Positions 7,664 through 13,723 of a stretch of 13,723 nucleotides of DNA are shown one piece after another (position 1 is the stretch's first letter; every line of letters starts with the position of its first letter). Position numbers and translations under genes: made by a program. The notes beneath the pieces are model-generated. The model did not search any database and had not been told where the DNA came from. It was given only the letters and a program-made list of their open reading frames with translations. Source of the stretch: a bacterium (GTDB lineage: Bacteria > Krumholzibacteriota > Krumholzibacteriia > Krumholzibacteriales > WJIX01); the NCBI GenBank assembly GCA_021160845.1, contig JAGHBT010000337.1, positions 1 to 13,723 on the forward strand, read 5' to 3'.

Positions 7664-9358
7664 TTACATCTTTCCGCGTCGAGCGATTGTAATAAGCAAC
7701 CAGAACCCCATCAACCCCGCGATCAGAAAACCGGCCAGCCCGATAATGGGTATCTCCTGCCACCTGGGTGGTACACCGGATAAAACTATAAGCGCCGAAC
7801 CGATAATAAGCGCGGCGAGGACAATGGCAAAAGCGATCCGGTTGCTGATTCTTTCGTGAGTGAAAAGCATCGGTTCGAGACCACGGTGCTCAAACTCGAC
7901 CTTCAACAACCCCTGCCTGGCAAGCTTGAGAATCTTTCTTATCTCATCTGGTACATCCCTAAGAAGGCGAAAAATATCCGTTCCGGAATCGACCATGTCT
8001 CTTGCGAGTCTGTTCGGTTTGAAACGGCCCATACGGACACGTCTTATAAAAGGTGTAGCTTGTTCGACGGCGTCGAAACCGGGATCCAGCTCACGGCCAA
8101 GCCCCTCCACAGAGGCCAGAGCCTTCACCATCAGGAAAAGATTCGGAGGAACGCTCAGGCTGTGCAGAGCCGCCGTCTTCAACAATTGAGTAATTAAATT
8201 CCCAATCTCTAGTTCACCAAGTGGCATATAGTTGTACCGATCGATAAGCTCAGAGACATCTCTCTCAAGCATACGGCGATCGGGGCTTTTCTCTGAGCTG
8301 GCCAGTTCGAGAAGTACATCCGTCGCCTTCTTTTCATCACCCCGGACTATACTCAATAAAAGATCTACAAAATCCTCACGGCTTTCGATATCCACTCTGC
8401 CCATCATCCCGAAATCGATGAAACAGATCACATTATCCGACAAGACAAAAATATTTCCAGGATGAGGATCGGCATGAAAAAACCCATATACGAATATCTG
8501 TTTCATAACCAAATCGAAACCACGTTCAGCGATTATCACCGGTTCGAGTCCTTCTTCTTTCAGCTTACTGATGTCGGAAGCCTTAACCCCGTCTATATAC
8601 TCCATTGTCAGTACGCGTTTACTGGATATTTCCTTGTAAACCCTTGGAATATAAATATCCGGATCATCGCGGAACTGTCGGGTGAACCTTAACATGTTCG
8701 TTGATTCCATTGTATAATCGAGTTCCTTTTCGATCGTGCGGGCGAATTCGGTCACTATTCTGGTGGGACGTTGAACATCCCAGCCTTCAAGATGTTTTTC
8801 GGCCAGACCGGCAAGGTGCATCATGATCTCAAGATCAACCTCGATGGTTCCTCGGATATTTGGCCTCTGGACCTTTACAACCACCTCTTCCCCACCGAGT
8901 GTGCATGCCCGGTGAACCTGCCCGATTGATGCCGCCGCCAGGGGATGCTCCTCAAAAGACGAAAATATTTGCTCAAGAGACTTGCCGAACTCATTCTCCA
9001 GGATCTCCCGGACCTCTGTAAACGGGAAAGGTGGTACATCATCCTGCAGTTTCGGCAATTCCTGTATGAAATCAGCGCTTAGTAGATCAGGCCGTGTTGA
9101 AAGAATCTGGCCCAGCTTGATAAAAGCCGGGCCTAGTTCCTCCAGTACCATCCTGACACGAACGGCGCGGGACAGGGTCTCGAGCTTTACCCGGTGTTTA
9201 CGGGAAACAATCTTTAATCCCACTTCCAGATACTGCTCGATATTCATTACATCCACCAAGCCCCCGAATCCGTACTTGAAAAGCACAGACAATATCTGGC
9301 GGTAACGCTTAACGTGGCGATAGGTTTTCCCGATTCGATTTATTCTGAAGGTGGCCAA
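7664..9358 (-). CDS. UbiB/ABC1 (AarF) family atypical protein kinase-like protein
   Basis: The 564 residues match the usual family length (E. coli UbiB is about 546). All hallmark motifs are present: KLGQ (81-84, the KxGQ motif occupying the substrate cleft), the Ala-rich nucleotide loop AAASIGQVH (141-149), Lys162 in VVVKVQRP, HADPHPGN (295-302) and DFG at 315-317. Two C-terminal membrane helices (about 511-533 and 538-560) anchor it to the membrane. UbiB/COQ8 proteins are ATPases supporting quinone or lipid handling. No ubiquinone genes are nearby, so the symbol ubiB is withheld. The start is TTG 9358; AAGGAG lies 5 nt upstream inside the end of the phasin-like gene, only 2 nt separate its stop from this start, and translation is therefore very likely coupled. 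Confidence 0.94.
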   Translation of the reverse strand: MATFRINRIGKTYRHVKRYRQILSVLFKYGFGGLVDVMNIEQYLEVGLKIVSRKHRVKLETLSRAVRVRMVLEELGPAFIKLGQILSTRPDLLSADFIQELPKLQDDVPPFPFTEVREILENEFGKSLEQIFSSFEEHPLAAASIGQVHRACTLGGEEVVVKVQRPNIRGTIEVDLEIMMHLAGLAEKHLEGWDVQRPTRIVTEFARTIEKELDYTMESTNMLRFTRQFRDDPDIYIPRVYKEISSKRVLTMEYIDGVKASDISKLKEEGLEPVIIAERGFDLVMKQIFVYGFFHADPHPGNIFVLSDNVICFIDFGMMGRVDIESREDFVDLLLSIVRGDEKKATDVLLELASSEKSPDRRMLERDVSELIDRYNYMPLGELEIGNLITQLLKTAALHSLSVPPNLFLMVKALASVEGLGRELDPGFDAVEQATPFIRRVRMGRFKPNRLARDMVDSGTDIFRLLRDVPDEIRKILKLARQGLLKVEFEHRGLEPMLFTHERISNRIAFAIVLAALIIGSALIVLSGVPPRWQEIPIIGLAGFLIAGLMGFWLLITIARRGKM

Positions 9359-9360
9359 GT

Positions 9361-9675
9361 TTACTCCTTTTTTTCACTACTCGCCGCTTTTCCCTTCTCA
9401 AGAGCGGTTATTCTTTTAACCAGTTCATCAATATCCTTTTTTGTTACAATATCCAGTTTAGCCAGTACTTGTTTTACGTTTTCTTCAACCTTTTTCTCGA
9501 AATCATTTTTTGCTTCCTCAGACTTCTTCAAAAGATCTTTGACGAACTCCTTTCCTTCCTTCTCTGTAATATCACCTTTTTTTATCAGCTCCCTACCAAT
9601 TTCTTCAGCCTTCTCCTTGGTCATAACGGCAAGCCCCACACCTGTAAGCATAACTTTCTTTACAAGGCTCAACAT
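9361..9675 (-). CDS. Small phasin-like coiled-coil protein
   Basis: This 104-residue protein has a short hydrophobic N-terminal stretch (about 1-18, MLSLVKKVMLTGVGLAVM), then Lys/Glu-rich amphipathic helices with heptad spacing (about 19-100) and a Lys/Glu/Ser tail. This is the pattern of phasin-superfamily (polyhydroxyalkanoate granule-associated) proteins and of small proteins often encoded next to UbiB-family genes. I chose ATG 9675 because GGAAAGGGG lies about 7 nt upstream; an in-frame ATG at 9732 lacks such a site. No PHA synthase gene is visible, so a granule role is not supported; binding a membrane or lipid surface together with the UbiB-like protein is an inference. It lies 60 nt after the radical SAM region and 2 nt before the UbiB-type gene. 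Confidence 0.8.
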   Translation of the reverse strand: MLSLVKKVMLTGVGLAVMTKEKAEEIGRELIKKGDITEKEGKEFVKDLLKKSEEAKNDFEKKVEENVKQVLAKLDIVTKKDIDELVKRITALEKGKAASSEKKE

Positions 9676-9735
9676 AACTACACCCCTTTCCTTAAACAAT
9701 CCGATGTGCCTCAGTATACTTTTCTTAAACACATC

Positions 9736-10004
9736 TTAAACACATTTTTTTATTTTCTCAAGATATTCATTTTCCCAGATCGGCTGTGTTAAATTTCTTA
9801 ATTCCTCCCCGTATTGTACCATACCTCGGTGATAATCGCCATCGTGCATAGCGATGGCAGCCTCTTTATTTAAAGGCCTCGGACCGCAGCGCGTAACCGC
9901 GCCCTTGAGGAATTCGAAATGATCCCTGATCACGCAGGGACATAGCCAGTTATCCGTTTCTTCGGCAATACGTCTATACCCATATTCGTCCTGCCATTTT
10001 CGGA
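9736..10004 (-). pseudogene. Out-of-frame C-terminal part of the radical SAM/SPASM gene
   Basis: In the -1 frame relative to the upstream fragment, the sequence encodes a protein-like C-terminus continuous with it: IRKWQDEYGYRRIAEETDNW, then LCPCVIRDHFEFLKG and a further 70 residues to the stop at 9736. Inserting one A in the AAA run at 10005-10007 would join both parts into one protein of about 483 residues. The CPC pair (C416 and C418 in the repaired numbering) would be cluster ligands. A GTG at 9933 overlapping the upstream stop (GTGA) could in principle start a 65-residue peptide, but no ribosome site precedes it and the CPC motif would be lost. A true mutation or an assembly or sequencing error is likeliest. 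Confidence 0.85.
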
Positions 10005-11186
10005 TTTCCGGAAAAACGGCGATTCGAGCGCAGTATCGAGTGTTCCTCCTTTCGAATAGATGTCATAAATATTATCGGAGGCATAAGGTACAAATGCGCA
10101 TGGCGATATATCACCGTTCCAGTCGATGTAGAGATATCCACCCGGCCGGCCGGCGCTGATACATCCATTGGAAAGAACCCCGTTGTTCCAGAAATCGGCC
10201 AGGAATACCTTTCGCTCACGCACGATGCGCCTCACTCTGTGTAACATCTCGACACGCTGCTGTGGCGGAACCATCAGATCGAGCGACTGGCCGCGCCCAA
10301 TCGGCATGTACTGGAACAGCCAACCATATCCTGCTCCTTCCTGTTCGAAGTAAAAATCGATAAAACGGTCACTCGTGATCTTTTCCCAGTTTCTCCTTGT
10401 AGGTGTAGCTGAGATACCGAACGGCACTCCGTTGTTTCGCAGATTCGCGAATGCCTTGAGTATCTTTGCGTGTACGCCCTTCCCACGCCTTTCATCGGTC
10501 TCCTCGGCGAAACCTTCCACGGAAATCGCCGGAGTAATATTCCCCAATTCACCCATACGCTTAGCGGTTTCATCCGTTATCAGCGTAGAATTGGTATATA
10601 CCATGAACATGTCGGAAGAGTGTTTCTCAACGATGTCGAGCAGCCCCAGCGAGCCGTCCCTCCAGAGGAAAGGCTCTCCTCCTGAGATCACGGTAAAATG
10701 AGACCCCCATAGTTCACGCTTTTCGGTGAGAATCCTGTCGAAGGTCTTAAAATCGAGACTCGCGTGATTTTCCGGATCACTCTCCGCATAACAACCTTTG
10801 CAACGCAGGTTGCACTTTCCAGTCGGGCTGATCAATGCAAAGAGTGGGGCTTCTTTGTCTTTATTCGGCCCACCGGATAATCCAGGTCTTTCCCTACTGC
10901 CCAAAATGACGTTTGACAGGAATACTTCTATCAATCGATTGATTACCTGTGTTGAGACCAGCCCCCTGTCGATGGCACGTTCTGCGCCGCTCAGCATTGC
11001 CATGATGTAAAGATACTTTTCTTCCTGCCCCAGGGCGGGACGGTTATCAGAATTCTCTACTACAATCCTTTTATACGCCTTGGATTCGATCACCTTCCTG
11101 GCCCTATTTCTGATATACCTTTTGCTCAGCATGAGCTTGATTATTTCCTGAAACGATCCATTCTTCAAGATATTTTCGACTTTCAT
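9930..11186 (-). CDS. Radical SAM protein with SPASM-like C-terminus (frameshifted; N-terminal fragment)
   Basis: This fragment carries a helical N-terminal domain (1-110), the radical SAM core with C125-x3-C129-x2-C132 (CNLRCKGC), the GGEPF SAM-binding motif, and the first SPASM-like cysteines, C342 and C363, framing GRPGGYLYIDWNGDISP. From residue 395 the frame is wrong: a deleted base in the AAA run at 10005-10007 leads to about 24 aberrant residues and a stop at 9930, while the correct continuation lies in the next frame. I chose ATG 11186 because GGAGGAAG precedes it; an ATG at 11204 overlapping the tetR-type stop is an alternative. It lies 14 nt after that gene, in one operon with the phasin-like and UbiB-family genes. 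SPASM enzymes often modify peptides or cofactors, but the substrate here is unknown. Confidence 0.85.
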   Translation of the reverse strand: MKVENILKNGSFQEIIKLMLSKRYIRNRARKVIESKAYKRIVVENSDNRPALGQEEKYLYIMAMLSGAERAIDRGLVSTQVINRLIEVFLSNVILGSRERPGLSGGPNKDKEAPLFALISPTGKCNLRCKGCYAESDPENHASLDFKTFDRILTEKRELWGSHFTVISGGEPFLWRDGSLGLLDIVEKHSSDMFMVYTNSTLITDETAKRMGELGNITPAISVEGFAEETDERRGKGVHAKILKAFANLRNNGVPFGISATPTRRNWEKITSDRFIDFYFEQEGAGYGWLFQYMPIGRGQSLDLMVPPQQRVEMLHRVRRIVRERKVFLADFWNNGVLSNGCISAGRPGGYLYIDWNGDISPCAFVPYASDNIYDIYSKGGTLDTALESPFFRKSENGRTNMGIDVLPKKRITGYVPA

Positions 11187-11200
11187 TAATCTTCCTCCAA

Positions 11201-11821
11201 TCATTCAGCCAAACTCCCCTTGAGAAACAATTCTGTGATCATGGGAATATTTTCCTCGTAAGAATGACGCTCCGGATTCTCCAGCCAGCAGAAGAGAAAT
11301 GCATTGGTGAGCCCCTCCAAAGAAATAGCCATATAGTAAGGATCAATCCGGCGAAGCACTTTTCTCTTTATCCCAACTCTCAACACCTCCGCAAGCCTTT
11401 CCACCAGCTTATTGTAAAGTTTGAGTATGTCTTTATCCAATCCTACCGCAATATTGAAACTTGCACCGCGTGTTTCGGCGAAATAGATCCTGAGCGAGGC
11501 GATATGATCCGCGAAAAAATTCGACTTGGCCGAGATATAGGATCTTATAACGGTCAGGGTATCATCCTCTCTTTCGAGTACCTCCGTGAGGATCCGGTGA
11601 TAATCTATCACCATTTCAGTCACGAGTTCCTTGTAGAGATCCTCCTTGTTCCTAAAAAACTTGTAGAGCGTGCCTATTGCAAACTCGGCTTTATTCGCTA
11701 TGTTGCGCATGGATATGTTATGATACCCTTTCTCGGCGAACAGCTCGAGAGCGGAAGAAAGCATGTGATGGCGGCGCCAGAGCTTCTCCTTTTCTTTTCG
11801 CGAAAGATCTTTTTCCTTCAT
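11201..11821 (-). CDS. TetR/AcrR-family transcriptional regulator
   Basis: This 206-residue protein has the TetR N-terminal DNA-binding domain. A first helix (LSSALELFAEKGYHNISM, about 21-38) is followed by the helix-turn-helix with the diagnostic GTLYKFFRNKEDLY (50-63). The remaining 140 residues are an all-helical ligand-binding and dimerisation domain of typical length. I chose ATG 11821, six bases after AGGAGG; in-frame ATGs at 11827 and 11851 fit the ribosome site less well. As first gene of the operon ahead of the radical SAM, phasin-like and UbiB-family genes, it most likely represses its own operon through the dyad near 11871-11900. The ligand is unknown; the membrane/lipid flavour of the neighbours would suit a hydrophobic effector, which is speculation. 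Confidence 0.94.
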   Translation of the reverse strand: MKEKDLSRKEKEKLWRRHHMLSSALELFAEKGYHNISMRNIANKAEFAIGTLYKFFRNKEDLYKELVTEMVIDYHRILTEVLEREDDTLTVIRSYISAKSNFFADHIASLRIYFAETRGASFNIAVGLDKDILKLYNKLVERLAEVLRVGIKRKVLRRIDPYYMAISLEGLTNAFLFCWLENPERHSYEENIPMITELFLKGSLAE

Positions 11822-11870
11822 CAACATCCTCCTATGCAAGCCCGAAATCATTTATATACGAATTAGAACA

Positions 11871-11906
11871 TGATGTCATATTATAGAATAATGCGTCACA
11901 AGTCAA
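11871..11906 (-). promoter_or_regulatory. Probable promoter and TetR operator of the TetR-rSAM-UbiB operon
   Basis: On the minus strand, -35 TTGACT (11906-11901) is followed by TATAAT (11885-11880, spacer 15) or, better spaced, by TAATAT (11883-11878, spacer 17). Transcription would begin around 11870, about 50 nt before the tetR-type ATG. The -10 region sits in an imperfect inverted repeat centred near 11887 (core ATTAT-AGA-ATAAT, flanked by related TGATGTC and GCGTCACA arms on the plus strand), a plausible autorepression site. The promoter is reasonably supported; the operator role is inferred. Confidence 0.5.
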
Positions 11907-11949
11907 GAAAAAAATATGCTCTTTGCCTTTTTCTCCTGCTCCAGATGAC

Positions 11950-11967
11950 AACGAGTTCTTCCTCGTT
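11950..11967. repeat. Perfect 6-bp hairpin between the YejM-type gene and the TetR operon
   Basis: AACGAG (11950-11955) and CTCGTT (11962-11967) are perfectly complementary around a six-base loop. It lies 55 nt after the YejM-type stop on the minus strand. It lacks an adjacent T-run (a T-rich stretch occurs only some 40 nt further on), so it may be a weak terminator or an RNA stabiliser. Apart from this hairpin and the TetR promoter, the 11822-12021 spacer shows no gene. Confidence 0.35.
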
Positions 11968-12021
11968 AAGCATTCCTGAATTCAATCTTGAAAAACAACA
12001 CTTTATAATTTTTTAGGCATC

Positions 12022-13723
12022 TCAATCTGACTTAGAATCAGCTCTGGAAAATCCATTTTCATGAATACCCCGTGCTAATGGTTTTTTGCTTGTATCGGCA
12101 TTACCATAGAAGCGATTAATTTCCTCTATTATCATTTTCAAGATATCCGGACGCGGACGGGACGCTTTCAGCGTGATGTCGTTCAATTTGTACTTCTTCG
12201 TGTGCAGCGGGTAAATTTCATAAACGCTGTCTTCTATTATGAGCGCATGATTGAAATAGCTGCCGATTACAAAGGGGCGCATATTTGTTTGCATGTCGAA
12301 CAAGTTTCTTCCGTTGCTATAATCCCGGATATCGTTTGTACAGCCGAAGAAATCCTGAAGAAGAGTCGGCGCTATGTCGATATGGGAGGTCGCACGCGTA
12401 ATTCGCCGCGGCTCCTTATCGGGAAAATAGATTATCAGCGGCACACGGGTTTGATACTGTGTAAAGTTGCTTCCGTGTCCCCAATAATTGGCCTTGTTAT
12501 CATTGAACTCTTCACCATGGTCGGTGGTAACGATGATAATCGTGTTCGTCAGTGCTCCAAGTGATTCAAGCTGTTGCAAGATTTTGCCAACGAGTTCATC
12601 GACATAGTGGATCGAGTTTCGATAATCATTCAGGTAATTATCCGGGACCGTATTATCGTTAACGAACGCCAAGTTTATCTCCTTGGCGGGGCGAAAAACC
12701 TCATGGTTTTCGGGATACCAATAAGGACAATGAGACGACTTAAAAAAGGCAAGGGCCATGAACGACCGCGGATTGTCCGTTTGCTCGCGTAAGAATGAGA
12801 TCAATTGCCTGGTCATATCTTTATCCTGTTCCGCTATCGATCTCCCCGAGAAGGATTTGTGAACCTCGATGCCGCGAAAAATTGTGTCTTTGATCTTGTG
12901 GCGTTCGAATTTCGATTTGGCATAGACGCCAAAAGTATATTGGTTTTCTTTGAGGACATCGACAAGGACAGGATTGTCGATCAGAGTGCTGTTGGCTTTT
13001 ACCGACGCCCAGTAAGTCGGGTGAAGTCCGTAAAACATACCAAATATGCCGCATGTCGTTTGATTACCAGAGCTTAAGTGCTTAAGAAACACCGACGATT
13101 TCTGAGAGAGGGCATAGATGTTCGGTGACACCGATTCATTCATCATATCAAAACGCCAGCTTTCCAGTAAAATAACAACGATGTTAGGAAGTTTCTTGCC
13201 GGACGGTATACTGTACTTCATGTCGCTGAGCGGATAATTAAGGGAACCGTAATGATACTTCTTCGATGTGACCCCGGGTTCGGTTTCACCGATCGGGAAG
13301 AATCCTGCATATTTAACGGCACTCTTATGCGAAGTGAACGGAATGTAGGCCGGAAGGTGGTGTGTAAGATTTGTTATCCGGCTGTCGTTCTTATGGTAGG
13401 CAACGATATGGATAACCTGGCTGACGCCAAAGGCCAGTATCGTGAGCAGCGAAAAGGTTAGAATCAGATATTTGGGTTTTCTAACTTTCCCCGCGACGGT
13501 GAAAATTCCGATCTCAACCACGATAATTACAAACAGACTCACCAGCATTGCGTAGAGTGTGGGAGTCGGCAAACCCAGTCCACCGTAATCCCTAACAACA
13601 TATTCGAGCCAAAAGAAATCGATGTGAATCTTAACAATATTATACATAAAGCTATCCAAGAGGAGATAATAAACAAATATCGTTATGATAGCTCCACTGC
13701 AACAAACCACCATTCTTCTAAGA
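12022..13723 (-). CDS. yejM: YejM/PbgA-family inner-membrane sulfatase-like protein (N-terminus beyond window)
   Basis: The frame is open to the right edge; the first Met in view (13713) is preceded by in-frame sense codons, and comparison with E. coli YejM (586 aa) suggests about 90 N-terminal residues with further helices are missing. Numbering here is from that Met. Three membrane helices (about 5-30, 52-75, 82-105) correspond to the end of the DUF3413 domain. A linker containing NYPLSDMKY precedes the periplasmic alkaline-phosphatase-superfamily domain. HLSSGNQTTCGIFGMFYG (212-229) closely matches the YejM signature. YejM/PbgA controls LPS amount through LapB-FtsH and binds lipid A. Here Glu184 (LLES), Thr219/220, Asp398-His399 (TTDHGEE) and His413 (WGHG) preserve a metal site that E. 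coli YejM lacks in part. An LtaS- or EptA-like transferase was considered, but the signature fits YejM best. Confidence 0.85.
   Translation of the reverse strand, partial: LRRMVVCCSGAIITIFVYYLLLDSFMYNIVKIHIDFFWLEYVVRDYGGLGLPTPTLYAMLVSLFVIIVVEIGIFTVAGKVRKPKYLILTFSLLTILAFGVSQVIHIVAYHKNDSRITNLTHHLPAYIPFTSHKSAVKYAGFFPIGETEPGVTSKKYHYGSLNYPLSDMKYSIPSGKKLPNIVVILLESWRFDMMNESVSPNIYALSQKSSVFLKHLSSGNQTTCGIFGMFYGLHPTYWASVKANSTLIDNPVLVDVLKENQYTFGVYAKSKFERHKIKDTIFRGIEVHKSFSGRSIAEQDKDMTRQLISFLREQTDNPRSFMALAFFKSSHCPYWYPENHEVFRPAKEINLAFVNDNTVPDNYLNDYRNSIHYVDELVGKILQQLESLGALTNTIIIVTTDHGEEFNDNKANYWGHGSNFTQYQTRVPLIIYFPDKEPRRITRATSHIDIAPTLLQDFFGCTNDIRDYSNGRNLFDMQTNMRPFVIGSYFNHALIIEDSVYEIYPLHTKKYKLNDITLKASRPRPDILKMIIEEINRFYGNADTSKKPLARGIHENGFSRADSKSD

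Noticed and set aside
9314..9739. A 141-codon plus-strand frame rich in Ser and Phe opposite the phasin-like gene
   Set aside because: Ser/Phe-rich translation is what the antisense of a Lys/Glu-rich coiled-coil gene gives. The minus-strand gene has a proper ribosome site and coupling to the next gene.
10005..10012. Programmed -1 ribosomal frameshift in the radical SAM gene
   Set aside because: The local sequence (GGAAATCC) contains no X-XXY-YYZ slippery heptamer. A simple deletion or sequencing error explains the change of frame better.
11264..11866. A 200-codon open frame on the plus strand opposite the TetR-type gene
   Set aside because: The minus-strand frame has clear TetR motifs and a strong ribosome site. 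The plus frame has no recognisable domain.

Overview
The window looks like a chromosomal segment of a diderm (Gram-negative-type) bacterium from an uncultured or little-studied lineage. Evidence for an outer membrane is a YejM/PbgA-type inner-membrane protein at the right edge. The ECF sigma / DUF4097 / zf-HC2 / bactofilin-like set and the DUF4070-type B12 radical SAM enzyme are gene types I associate with FCB-group and deltaproteobacterial-like genomes; that placement is inference only. Base composition is uneven: the leftmost gene is clearly AT-rich, while the ubiB-family region is much richer in GC. No CRISPR array, insertion sequence, integrase, phage gene or toxin-antitoxin pair was found.

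Left part, minus strand. A 3'-truncated B12-binding radical SAM gene (1..1460) runs off the left edge. Upstream of it lies a compact four-gene envelope-stress-like operon, transcribed leftwards from about 5217 to 1638: ECF sigma factor (TTG start), secreted DUF4097 beta-repeat protein, zf-HC2 membrane anti-sigma factor, and a membrane protein combining bactofilin-like beta-repeats with about five C-terminal membrane helices. Genes are 6-13 nt apart or overlap by 17 nt. An ECF-like promoter candidate lies directly in front of the sigma gene.

Middle, plus strand. The housekeeping cluster eno (enolase) - ftsB-like divisome gene - initiator tRNA-fMet has a recognisable sigma70 promoter in the 279-bp divergent spacer. 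The initiator tRNA has all three initiator G-C pairs but a U1/U72 mismatch in place of the usual C1/A72.

Right part, minus strand. A tight operon reads leftwards from about 11870: TetR-family regulator, radical SAM/SPASM protein, phasin-like coiled-coil protein, UbiB/ABC1 atypical kinase, and a 46-codon small ORF with its own strong Shine-Dalgarno site. The radical SAM gene carries a 1-nt deletion that moves its last two cluster cysteines and roughly 90 C-terminal residues out of frame. A promoter with an imperfect dyad suggests TetR autoregulation. Upstream, running off the right edge, is the YejM/PbgA-family protein. It keeps the metal-site residues that E. coli YejM has lost.

The strongest leads are the TetR-rSAM-phasin-UbiB-smORF cassette with its frameshift, the sigma/DUF4097/anti-sigma/bactofilin operon, and the YejM homologue with an intact-looking active site.
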